NCBI GenBank assembly: GCA_002314775.1
Contig: DCHE01000025.1
Coordinates: 2,032-22,103 of the forward strand
DNA from: Lachnospiraceae bacterium UBA1760
GTDB taxonomy: Bacteria; Bacillota; Clostridia; Lachnospirales; Lachnospiraceae
Direction: 5' to 3'
DNA: 20,072 bases
The position numbers and the translations under genes were made by a program. The notes beneath the pieces were generated by a model. That model did not search any database. It had not been told where the DNA came from and saw nothing but the letters and a program-made list of their open reading frames with translations. Shown here piece by piece: positions 1 through 6,497 of this stretch (the first letter of the stretch is position 1; each line of letters opens with the position of its first letter).

Positions 1-706
1 ATGTATCCTCGAATGATGTTCTGCCTGTCTTACATACGAGTGTGCCATCATCAAGGTATGGCTGAAGAACTTCCATAAGTCCGTTGTAAAGCATAAGTGC
101 GTTGTTATCATCAGGTGAACCCATGAAGAACTCGATTGTCTTAGACTCTCCAGCTGCCTTTACGCCCTCAAGGTCAGCATGCTTAACGATTGCCTCACCG
201 ATTACTGTACCAACACCCTTGTTATCGAATGTAGCATAGTAAGAAACAGCGTCTGTATCCATAAGGAGACGATCATAAGCGATGATAGGAATACCTGCTT
301 CCTTAGCAGAAGCCTCAACTGTTGTAAGTGCACCTGAGTCTACAGCTGCGATAACGATACAGTCAACATTCTGTGCAACCATGTTCTCAATCTGAGAAAC
401 CTGCTGCTGTACATCATCCTCTGCGAACTGATCAAGAACTGTGTAGCCCTTAGCCTCAAGCTGCTGCTTCATGTTAGCGCAGTCATTAATCCAACGCTCA
501 GAAGACTGTGTAGGCATACAAAGAGCAACTGTCTTGCCCTCGCCTGTTGCCTCTGCTGCTGGTGCTGCTGCATCTGCTGCTGGAGCCTCTGCTGCTGGTG
601 CTGCTGCTGGTGCCTCTGCTGGTGCCTCTGCTGCTGCGCCACATCCTGCGAGCATTGAAGCTGCCATTGCAACTGTAAGAACAGTGCTTAAAACTTTTCT
701 CTTCAT
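1..706 (-). CDS. chvE: ChvE-type multiple-sugar ABC transporter substrate-binding lipoprotein (C-terminus cut by window edge)
   Basis: The frame is open from the ATG at 706 to the left edge (235 codons), so the C-terminus is missing. The start has a strong ribosome site (GGAGG then 8 bases). Residues 1-22 form a lipoprotein signal ending in the lipobox LAGC, with Cys22 the predicted lipid-anchored residue. Residues 23 to about 55 are an Ala/Pro/Glu tether. The periplasmic-binding-protein type 1 fold then begins (VALCMPTQSSERW, VSQIENMVAQNVDCIVIAA, AGIPIIAYDRLL, YYATFDNKGVG). These match the ChvE / xylose-galactose binding family as I know it. The role would be capture of monosaccharides outside the membrane for an ABC permease; the ATPase and permease would be expected beyond the left edge. 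Family confidence is high; the exact sugar cannot be read from the sequence. Confidence 0.88.
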   Translation of the reverse strand, partial: MKRKVLSTVLTVAMAASMLAGCGAAAEAPAEAPAAAPAAEAPAADAAAPAAEATGEGKTVALCMPTQSSERWINDCANMKQQLEAKGYTVLDQFAEDDVQQQVSQIENMVAQNVDCIVIAAVDSGALTTVEASAKEAGIPIIAYDRLLMDTDAVSYYATFDNKGVGTVIGEAIVKHADLEGVKAAGESKTIEFFMGSPDDNNALMLYNGLMEVLQPYLDDGTLVCKTGRTSFEDT

Positions 707-750
707 TTAAAAAATCCTCCTATAAATTATTTTAATTTTTTGAAAAGTTA

Positions 751-764
751 TGTAAACGATTGCC
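751..764. promoter_or_regulatory. cre-like / LacI-family operator candidate
   Basis: TGTAAACGATTGCC matches the catabolite-responsive-element consensus TGNAANCGNTNNCA at all specified bases except the last. It lies just downstream of the predicted transcript start of the sugar-binding protein gene, a roadblock position typical of CcpA or a LacI-family sugar repressor. Which regulator binds cannot be told from the sequence. Confidence 0.5.
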
Positions 765-783
765 GAACCGAATACTATTATGC

Positions 784-812
784 AATATATATCATTTTGT
801 AACTATTGTCAA
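784..812 (-). promoter_or_regulatory. Sigma-A promoter of the sugar-binding protein gene
   Basis: On the minus strand TTGACA (812-807) is followed after 17 bases by TATATT (789-784). The predicted transcript start is near 777, giving a leader of about 70 bases before the ATG at 706. The -35 is perfect and the -10 has one departure from TATAAT. Confidence 0.65.
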
Positions 813-844
813 TAAAATATCAGAATTTTAGATACAAATTGCAC

Positions 845-856
845 AACGAAATCGTT
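845..856. promoter_or_regulatory. Inverted repeat AACGA-AA-TCGTT upstream of the sugar-binding gene promoter
   Basis: This perfect 5-2-5 inverted repeat lies about 35 bases upstream of the -35. On the minus strand it contains AAACGATT, which also occurs at 753-760 in the downstream cre-like site. The two may therefore be a pair of sites for one LacI-family protein. The evidence is sequence symmetry only. Confidence 0.3.
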
Positions 857-903
857 TTAGTATGTGTTAAATTGCCCAAAATACACAATTAGTTCACAAT
901 CAT

Positions 904-953
904 AAAAAAAGAAACTACGTCTCTCCACCTAAGTATGAACAGACATAGTTTCT
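904..953 (-). terminator. Intrinsic terminator of the nifS-nifU operon
   Basis: A 13-base stem with one mismatch (953-941 with 922-910; arm AGAAACTATGTCT) and an 18-base loop is followed on the minus strand by seven T (910-904). It sits 24 bases after the stop of the 87-aa gene and is the natural end of that operon. No comparable T-run follows it on the plus strand. Confidence 0.75.
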
Positions 954-976
954 CATTATCCTTCAATATAATGATG

Positions 977-1240
977 TTATATTTCCTCTTCCTTAGCTAC
1001 ATTCTCATCCTCCTGAGTATCCTTGGCTCCGCCAGCATAATTGCCAGTTGCCATATCCTTGATACCAAGAACGACCGCACCAACGCCAAAAACAGCAAAC
1101 ACAACTGCTATCGCCATAAATGCATACTTCAGATTGCCATCCCCTGACAAATCTCCAAACATATCATAAGCCAGATATACAAGATACGCACCGATGGCTA
1201 TCCTTGCAACCAGCATCAATATTGTAGGCAGCTTCTTCAT
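977..1240 (-). CDS. Small two-helix membrane protein, third gene of the nifS-nifU operon
   Basis: The product is 87 aa. Residues about 7-26 and 39-60 are hydrophobic and probably form two membrane helices; the tail after residue 70 is very acidic (DTQEDENVAKEEEI). It starts three bases after the nifU stop, so translation is probably coupled, and the operon terminator follows it. I do not recognise a named family. The position suggests a conserved passenger of the iron-sulfur operon, but nothing in the sequence (no Cys, no metal motif) ties it to cluster assembly. It is a real gene by spacing, codon content and operon position; its function is unknown. Confidence 0.75.
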   Translation of the reverse strand: MKKLPTILMLVARIAIGAYLVYLAYDMFGDLSGDGNLKYAFMAIAVVFAVFGVGAVVLGIKDMATGNYAGGAKDTQEDENVAKEEEI

Positions 1241-1243
1241 AAT

Positions 1244-1681
1244 CTAGTATTCCTCTTCCTCTTCGCCTTCTGAAATATCTGATTTTGGCTTTGATAAGCC
1301 CTCAATCTTTATGCCATTCTTTTCAGCATAATCCCAAAGTGCAGCATGAATAGCCTCCTCAGCCAGGAGCGAGCAGTGCACCTTTACTGGTGGAAGTCCA
1401 TCCAAAGCTTCCATGACAGCTTTATTAGTAACCTCAAGTGCCTGCTGAATAGTTTTACCCTTTACGAGCTCTGTTGCCATGGAACTCGTTGCAACAGCAG
1501 CACCGCAACCAAAAGTCTTGAACTTGCAGTCCTGAATAATGCCATTATCATCTATATCGAGGTACATACGCATAATATCGCCACACTTTGCATTTCCTAC
1601 TGTACCTACACCACTTGCATTTTCAATTTCTCCGACATTTCTAGGATTCTGAAAATGATCCATTACCTTTTCACTATACAT
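1244..1681 (-). CDS. nifU: Iron-sulfur cluster scaffold NifU/IscU (Clostridium type)
   Basis: The product is 145 aa, the usual size for an N-terminal-NifU-only scaffold. The three cluster-ligand cysteines are visible in their family settings: Cys33 (AKCGD, with Asp35), Cys59 (FGCGAA) and Cys103 (VHCSLLAEEAI). The protein would receive sulfur from the cysteine desulfurase encoded just upstream, build a cluster in the cytoplasm and pass it on. The tail (SEGEEEEEY) is unusually acidic beyond the fold. The start at 1681 has GGAGG with 8-base spacing; the gap to nifS is 29 bases. No hscA/hscB chaperone genes follow, which is normal for Clostridia. Confidence 0.95.
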   Translation of the reverse strand: MYSEKVMDHFQNPRNVGEIENASGVGTVGNAKCGDIMRMYLDIDDNGIIQDCKFKTFGCGAAVATSSMATELVKGKTIQQALEVTNKAVMEALDGLPPVKVHCSLLAEEAIHAALWDYAEKNGIKIEGLSKPKSDISEGEEEEEY

Positions 1682-1710
1682 AACAAAAACCTCCGTATGT
1701 CATACTACGT

Positions 1711-2916
1711 TTAGTAATTCTCATCAATGATACTCTTTTTCTTGCCAGCCTTAAAGTCCTCATATAAAGGCGACATGCTCCTGAGCTTTGCCACTATCTC
1801 CTTTACAGCCTCAATTGTAAAATCAATATCCTCTTTTGTAGTCTCAGCGCCCAAGGTCAGTCTGAGCGAGCCATGCGCGATCTCATGCACAAGACCAATT
1901 GCCAGCAGCACGTGCGAAGGATCCAGCGATCCAGATGTACATGCCGAGCCTGAGGACGCACAGATTCCCTTCATATCAAGCATTATAAGAAGTGACTCAC
2001 CCTCGATAAATTCAAAGGAAAAATTAGCATTGTTTGGAAGTCTGTCAGTCCTGTGACCATTAAGCTTTGACTGTGGCACCTCCGATAAAATACGCTCTAT
2101 CAGATAATCTCGAAGCTCACGCTCTGCAGCAGTACGCTTTTCCATAGTATCGTGAGCAAGTCTAGCAGCCACGCCAAGGCCTACTATTCCAGTCACATTC
2201 TCAGTTCCCGCTCTTCTTGCTCTCTCCTGCTGTCCGCCATGCACGAAGGATCTGATTTTCACACCCTTTTTGATGTATAAAAATCCAATTCCCTTAGGTC
2301 CGTTCAGCTTATGACCTGAAACTGACATCATATCTATGTTCATTTCGTTCACATCAATAGGAAGCTGACCATAAGCCTGCACTGCATCTGTATGGAATAA
2401 AATACCCTTTTCATGGGCAATCGCACCAATTTCTTTTATTGGCTGAATAGTACCAATCTCATTATTTGCAAACATTACTGATATGAGAATGGTATCCTCT
2501 CTTATTGCCTTCTTTAATTCATCAAGCTTTACAACTCCATCAGCATCAACATCGAGATATGTGATTTCAAATCCTCTTTTCTCAAGATAGTCGCACGTAT
2601 GAAGTATGGCATGATGCTCTATTTTAGTCGTGATAATATGCTTTCCCTTGCTCTCATAAGCCTCTGCTGTCGCCTTGAGCGCCCAGTTATCAGACTCAGA
2701 ACCGCCTGCGGTAAAATAGATATCACTGACATTTGCACCTATAGTTGCAGCAATTGTCTCTCGGCTTTTAGTAACTGCCTCTTTAGATGCCTGTCCTAAA
2801 GAATATATAGAACTAGGATTACCATAATTCTCTGTAAAGTAAGGAAGCATCGCCTCCACTACCTCTTTAGCAGTCTTTGTAGTTGCAGCATTATCTAAAT
2901 ATATTATTTTACTCAT
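1711..2916 (-). CDS. nifS: Cysteine desulfurase NifS/IscS
   Basis: This 401-aa aminotransferase class V enzyme removes sulfur from cysteine (giving alanine) as an enzyme persulfide for iron-sulfur assembly and tRNA thiolation. Visible motifs are the N-terminal YLDNAATT, SESDNWAL, the cofactor segment HTDAVQ, the PLP lysine Lys203 in SVSGHKLNGPKG, RRAGTENV, and the active-site Cys326 in SSGSACTSG on the persulfide loop. I chose ATG 2916 because GAAAGAGG lies 5 bases upstream and YLDNAATT then sits at the usual distance from the N-terminus. An in-frame GTG at 2946 would add ten residues but has no ribosome site. The gene leads nifU and the 87-aa gene from a strong promoter. No iscR lies in the window. 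Confidence 0.95.
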   Translation of the reverse strand: MSKIIYLDNAATTKTAKEVVEAMLPYFTENYGNPSSIYSLGQASKEAVTKSRETIAATIGANVSDIYFTAGGSESDNWALKATAEAYESKGKHIITTKIEHHAILHTCDYLEKRGFEITYLDVDADGVVKLDELKKAIREDTILISVMFANNEIGTIQPIKEIGAIAHEKGILFHTDAVQAYGQLPIDVNEMNIDMMSVSGHKLNGPKGIGFLYIKKGVKIRSFVHGGQQERARRAGTENVTGIVGLGVAARLAHDTMEKRTAAERELRDYLIERILSEVPQSKLNGHRTDRLPNNANFSFEFIEGESLLIMLDMKGICASSGSACTSGSLDPSHVLLAIGLVHEIAHGSLRLTLGAETTKEDIDFTIEAVKEIVAKLRSMSPLYEDFKAGKKKSIIDENY

Positions 2917-3038
2917 ATAAACCTCTTTCACTATATTGCCAAACACAATAATAGCTTTTAGAATATTTTCCTTAATAATAAAAAAGTAATATTATAATCC
3001 ATACCGTATTACTATGAATTTCTGATACACCACAGAGA

Positions 3039-3067
3039 ATAATATCATTATGACCAACACGTGTCAA
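3039..3067 (-). promoter_or_regulatory. Strong sigma-A promoter of the nifS operon with overlapping palindrome
   Basis: TTGACA (3067-3062), 17 bases, then TATTAT (3044-3039), preceded by the extended -10 dinucleotide TG. The palindrome ACACGTGT (3057-3064) overlaps the end of the -35. A second short inverted repeat, ATACCGTAT (3001-3009), lies in the leader of about 115 bases. Either could be a repressor site. Confidence 0.7.
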
Positions 3068-3083
3068 CTAAGACTAACCCTCG

Positions 3084-4643
3084 CTATTGTGAATTTTCTG
3101 AGTTTTCTTCAAACCATTCGGTGCGCTGTCTGAGCCACTCTGCAAGCCACTCCACCTGTGTATCAAAGGTGGACTCGCCCATGTACCTGACTATCTGATT
3201 GTTCTGCTCATTTTTAAGTACATCCCATCTGGTGAAATTCATATTTGCAGAAGGTCTTATATATTCAGCCTTGGAATATACGTCCTGCGCACATTCCCTA
3301 AATACCTCTGCCAGATTTTCCTCAGCATATATTTCATCTACCCTCTCAGAAAAGTCAGCATGTGCAAATAGCGGCACAAACCACTCTTCTTCGCGTACCG
3401 CATACCCCGTAGGATATATATAATCCACAGCCCGCTCAAAAGGCTCTATGGCTCCCGCAGTACGATCCATATCCCACACGGAAGTGACATACATTTTTCC
3501 CTCAGGCTGTCTGTAAACCGTATAGAAGCTTCTCGATGTAGCATCAGTATTCTTGGCAAACTCCTGTATCCAGTAATACCTTGCAAAGCTGTCCAGATCA
3601 GTCTGCTCCAGATATTCATCAGACGCCGTATTCTCTATGGCACTGATAAAGCTCTGGGCAATACTATACGCAGCCTCTACTCTCTCAGGCTTCTTTTCAT
3701 CAATCACTTCAACAACCTTTGTATCCTCATTCCTAAAGACATCCGTAGAAAGAGTATATCCACCCTTTCCATACATTCCCCATCTATACAGATAATCCTG
3801 CTCAGGACGTATATTCACACTATTATCAGACACCTCCACTCGCTCAGTCAGCAGGTAAAGACCTCTGTATTCGCCATCAACGAATAAATCCACCTGCCTG
3901 CATTCAGGGGTATACTCTATTCCCAGCTTTTGGGCCAATTCTAAAAATACTTCATTTCGAAGCAGGGAATAATCTTCAGCATTTGCGAGCAGCACCCAGC
4001 TTTCCCCTGGCTTCATTCCAAGTATGCTCATTTCATTCTCGGTAAAAACATTGTATCCCTTCTTATCATTTTTCCAGGAAATATTGCCATGCCCTCTGAT
4101 AGACATACTTGCATAGCTGCCTCTGTCTTTATCACGTGTTTTGGTCACTTCTTCGCAGCCGTATATATTTGCCATCTCATCGCTCGCAGTGATTACCATA
4201 TTGCCATAGGCATATACTTCATGTGACTTAGAATCCTCAACCTCCTCAAGCGTTCCCTTCTGCAGTGAAATCTCAACGCTCGGAAGACTCGACTGCATCA
4301 CCAGGACAGTCGTATCGCCCACAAGCATAGCATTCTCTGCGCTAAAATCATGTTCAATACGCGCCATCTTTGTGCCATTTTCATCAAGCGCATAAAATAT
4401 TAATCCCGAAGCATCAACTCTGGTGGGCAAAAACAGCACCATCGCACCATCCTTTGAAAAGCCGTGAATATCACAGTTCATTCCCTCATTATCATCTGCA
4501 TAAGCACATACATCTGAAATATGCTGCCCTGCTTCAACGCCAGGCAATGACAAATCCTCTATTCTGTTTCCATATCTGTAAATAAAGCACATGCCCAGCA
4601 TCATAAAAATGAATATGGCAAGCACCATTACTTTTTTCTTCAT
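3084..4643 (-). CDS. Membrane-anchored CotH-family protein kinase
   Basis: The product is 519 aa. Residues about 4-22 form one hydrophobic N-terminal segment with no good lipobox, so a membrane anchor with an outside domain is likely. Residues 25 to about 165 are an unassigned extracytoplasmic region. The CotH kinase domain follows: RGHGNISW (183-190) and KKGYNVF, ESWVLLANAEDYSLLRN (214-230), DLFVDGEYRGLYLLTERVE (252-270), and the metal-binding WDMDRTAG (390-397; Asp391, Asp393). Bacillus CotH phosphorylates spore-coat proteins. Homologues in gut and rumen bacteria are often surface proteins of unknown substrate, and that fits here. The gene starts 14 bases after the recJ stop with a weak ribosome site (TAGGAC), so it is probably co-transcribed with recJ. 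The substrate is unknown. Confidence 0.88.
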   Translation of the reverse strand: MKKKVMVLAIFIFMMLGMCFIYRYGNRIEDLSLPGVEAGQHISDVCAYADDNEGMNCDIHGFSKDGAMVLFLPTRVDASGLIFYALDENGTKMARIEHDFSAENAMLVGDTTVLVMQSSLPSVEISLQKGTLEEVEDSKSHEVYAYGNMVITASDEMANIYGCEEVTKTRDKDRGSYASMSIRGHGNISWKNDKKGYNVFTENEMSILGMKPGESWVLLANAEDYSLLRNEVFLELAQKLGIEYTPECRQVDLFVDGEYRGLYLLTERVEVSDNSVNIRPEQDYLYRWGMYGKGGYTLSTDVFRNEDTKVVEVIDEKKPERVEAAYSIAQSFISAIENTASDEYLEQTDLDSFARYYWIQEFAKNTDATSRSFYTVYRQPEGKMYVTSVWDMDRTAGAIEPFERAVDYIYPTGYAVREEEWFVPLFAHADFSERVDEIYAEENLAEVFRECAQDVYSKAEYIRPSANMNFTRWDVLKNEQNNQIVRYMGESTFDTQVEWLAEWLRQRTEWFEENSENSQ

Positions 4644-4657
4644 TAAATCAATTTGTC

Positions 4658-6412
4658 CTATTTAAAATTCTTTACCTGCAGCTGAAGGCTTCGTACGCCT
4701 CTGAACTCATTCATATCAAGAGTATATGTAATTGCTACAGTTTCATGCTGCTGCATATACTCCAAAGTCTCAACATTTGTTTTAAAGATGATCATATCAA
4801 TCATCCTTCCATTCTTGTCCCTTGCAATCGCTTTGTAGGTATCTTCATTTTTACCCAAAAGTCTGCCGTTTACCACCTGGATACCAGCTGCGCCAAGCAG
4901 TGGCCTTTTATTGCCCATTCCGCAAGGCTCTATCAGCTTAAGCTCTTCCACCAAATCCTCATTTAAATATTCAAAAGGCGGAGCCATATCTATCGCAATT
5001 TTAACGCTAAAATCATCTTCCTTTAACTCACTTTGTTCATTAAGCGTATCTGACAGCCTTTTTACAGCAGCTTCTCTTTCCTCGTCAGTTAACGCATTCA
5101 TCGAAAGCCCAGCAGCCAGCTTGTGCCCTCCGAACTTCGAGAACAATTCCTTGCACCTAATGAGTGCTGCGTGCATATCATACTCGTCAATTGACCTTCC
5201 AGAGCCCTTTACTCCATCCTCAGTTTTAGTCAGTACTATAGCTGGATGATTGTATTTCTCACGTACTCTGCCTGCCACTATTCCTGCGATACTCTCATGA
5301 CACTCTGGCAGGTATACGACAAGCACATCAGGTATTTTATCCATCGAATTGATATACTCTTCTGCCGTTTGCACTCCCTTTTCAGTTTCTCCCTTACGCT
5401 CGTCATTCAGCTCCTTGAGACGCAGGGCTATTTTCATCGCCTCCGCATCGCTTTTAGCCATGAGAAGACTCTTGGCAAGCTCTGCAGACTCCAGTCGTCC
5501 CGCAGCATTAAGGCAGGGGCCGATCACAAAACCAATGTTATACGCAGATAAATCCCTATCCTCCATCTCTGTTACCGCAAGCAAAGCGCGCAGACCAAGG
5601 TTTTCAGTATCCCTTATCCTTTCAAGCCCATACCTTACCAGTATTCTGTTTTCGTCGCATAGCGGCATCACATCCTCTATAGCCGCAAGAGCTGCCATAT
5701 CCAGGAATTCATAAATATCTCGCTTGGTATACCTTGTGTACATTACCTGTGAAAGTTTAAATGCAACCTGAGCTCCACAAATGTTCTCAAATGGATACTC
5801 GCAGTCCTTCTGCTTTGGATTCACTATCGCAAGCGCAGCAGGAAGCTCATATATCTTCTGATCATTTTCTTCGCGGTAAGGCACTTCATGATGGTCCGTC
5901 ACGATGAAATCAATTCCATTTTTGCACCCATACTCTATCTCAGCCTTTGCTGATATTCCATTATCGCAGGTGACAATAAGTTCAACGCCATCCTTTATCG
6001 CCTCGTCTATCAGCCTTATATTTATGCCATAGCCATCATGTATTCTATGTGGTATCACAGTATCGATATACTCCTCAGGAGCTTCTTTATGCATATCGTA
6101 AAAGCAGTTCTTAAAGGTCTTTTCCAAAATATAAGAAGAACAAACACCATCGACATCATAATCGCCAATTATACGAATTTTCCTTTTTGCCAGCAGGCAC
6201 TCAGCAATGATATCACAGGCCTTATCCATATCCTTCAGCAGATGCGGATCATACATATCCTCCAGCGTACCTCGTAAGTATATATTGATATCCTCCTCTG
6301 ATACACCTCTGTTTATTATCAGCCGAGCCAGCAATGGAGATATTCCATATTTTTCCCCAATAGCTTCAAAATCTGCGCCTTTTCTTATTTCAACCCACTT
6401 TTCCTTTGCCAT
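4658..6412 (-). CDS. recJ: Single-stranded-DNA-specific exonuclease RecJ
   Basis: The 584-aa product degrades single-stranded DNA 5' to 3' in recombination and mismatch/base-excision repair. DHH-phosphoesterase metal motifs are visible: IIGDYDVDGVCSSYIL (Asp84, Asp86, Asp88), TCDNG (148-152) and VTDHHEVP (Asp173-His174-His175). The DHHA1 domain has GSGRS and FGGHKLAAGLSM, and the C-terminal OB-like RecJ domain ends in LQVKNFK. The length suits short clostridial RecJ, shorter than the Bacillus protein with its extra domain. The ribosome site GGAAGGGA precedes ATG 6412. It follows secDF in the order usual for Clostridia, but a terminator-like hairpin lies in the gap. cotH follows at 14 bases. 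Confidence 0.95.
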   Translation of the reverse strand: MAKEKWVEIRKGADFEAIGEKYGISPLLARLIINRGVSEEDINIYLRGTLEDMYDPHLLKDMDKACDIIAECLLAKRKIRIIGDYDVDGVCSSYILEKTFKNCFYDMHKEAPEEYIDTVIPHRIHDGYGINIRLIDEAIKDGVELIVTCDNGISAKAEIEYGCKNGIDFIVTDHHEVPYREENDQKIYELPAALAIVNPKQKDCEYPFENICGAQVAFKLSQVMYTRYTKRDIYEFLDMAALAAIEDVMPLCDENRILVRYGLERIRDTENLGLRALLAVTEMEDRDLSAYNIGFVIGPCLNAAGRLESAELAKSLLMAKSDAEAMKIALRLKELNDERKGETEKGVQTAEEYINSMDKIPDVLVVYLPECHESIAGIVAGRVREKYNHPAIVLTKTEDGVKGSGRSIDEYDMHAALIRCKELFSKFGGHKLAAGLSMNALTDEEREAAVKRLSDTLNEQSELKEDDFSVKIAIDMAPPFEYLNEDLVEELKLIEPCGMGNKRPLLGAAGIQVVNGRLLGKNEDTYKAIARDKNGRMIDMIIFKTNVETLEYMQQHETVAITYTLDMNEFRGVRSLQLQVKNFK

Positions 6413-6438
6413 CCGAATAGTCCCTTCCAGCTATGACT

Positions 6439-6470
6439 AAAAAGCCGACTAAGGGTATCCCTAGCCGGCT
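6439..6470 (-). terminator. Terminator-like hairpin between secDF and recJ
   Basis: The arms AGCCGGCTAGGG and CCCTTAGTCGGCT form about 11 base pairs with one mismatch and one bulge around a 3-base loop. On the minus strand five T follow. It lies 27 bases upstream of the recJ start, leaving no room for a separate promoter, so it may work as a partial terminator that lowers recJ-cotH relative to secDF. Confidence 0.6.
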
Positions 6471-6497
6471 CTGATTTTAATATTTTAAAATATCTGA

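Noticed and set aside
469..710. Open frames rich in Gln (minus) or Ala/Ser (plus) at the left edge
   Set aside because: They are shadows of the GCT/GCA-rich codons of the Ala/Pro/Glu linker of the sugar-binding lipoprotein, whose frame has a signal peptide, lipobox and ribosome site.
2917..2946. Longer N-terminus of NifS from GTG 2946
   Set aside because: It has no ribosome site and adds ten residues not usual in the family; ATG 2916 has GAAAGAGG at proper spacing.
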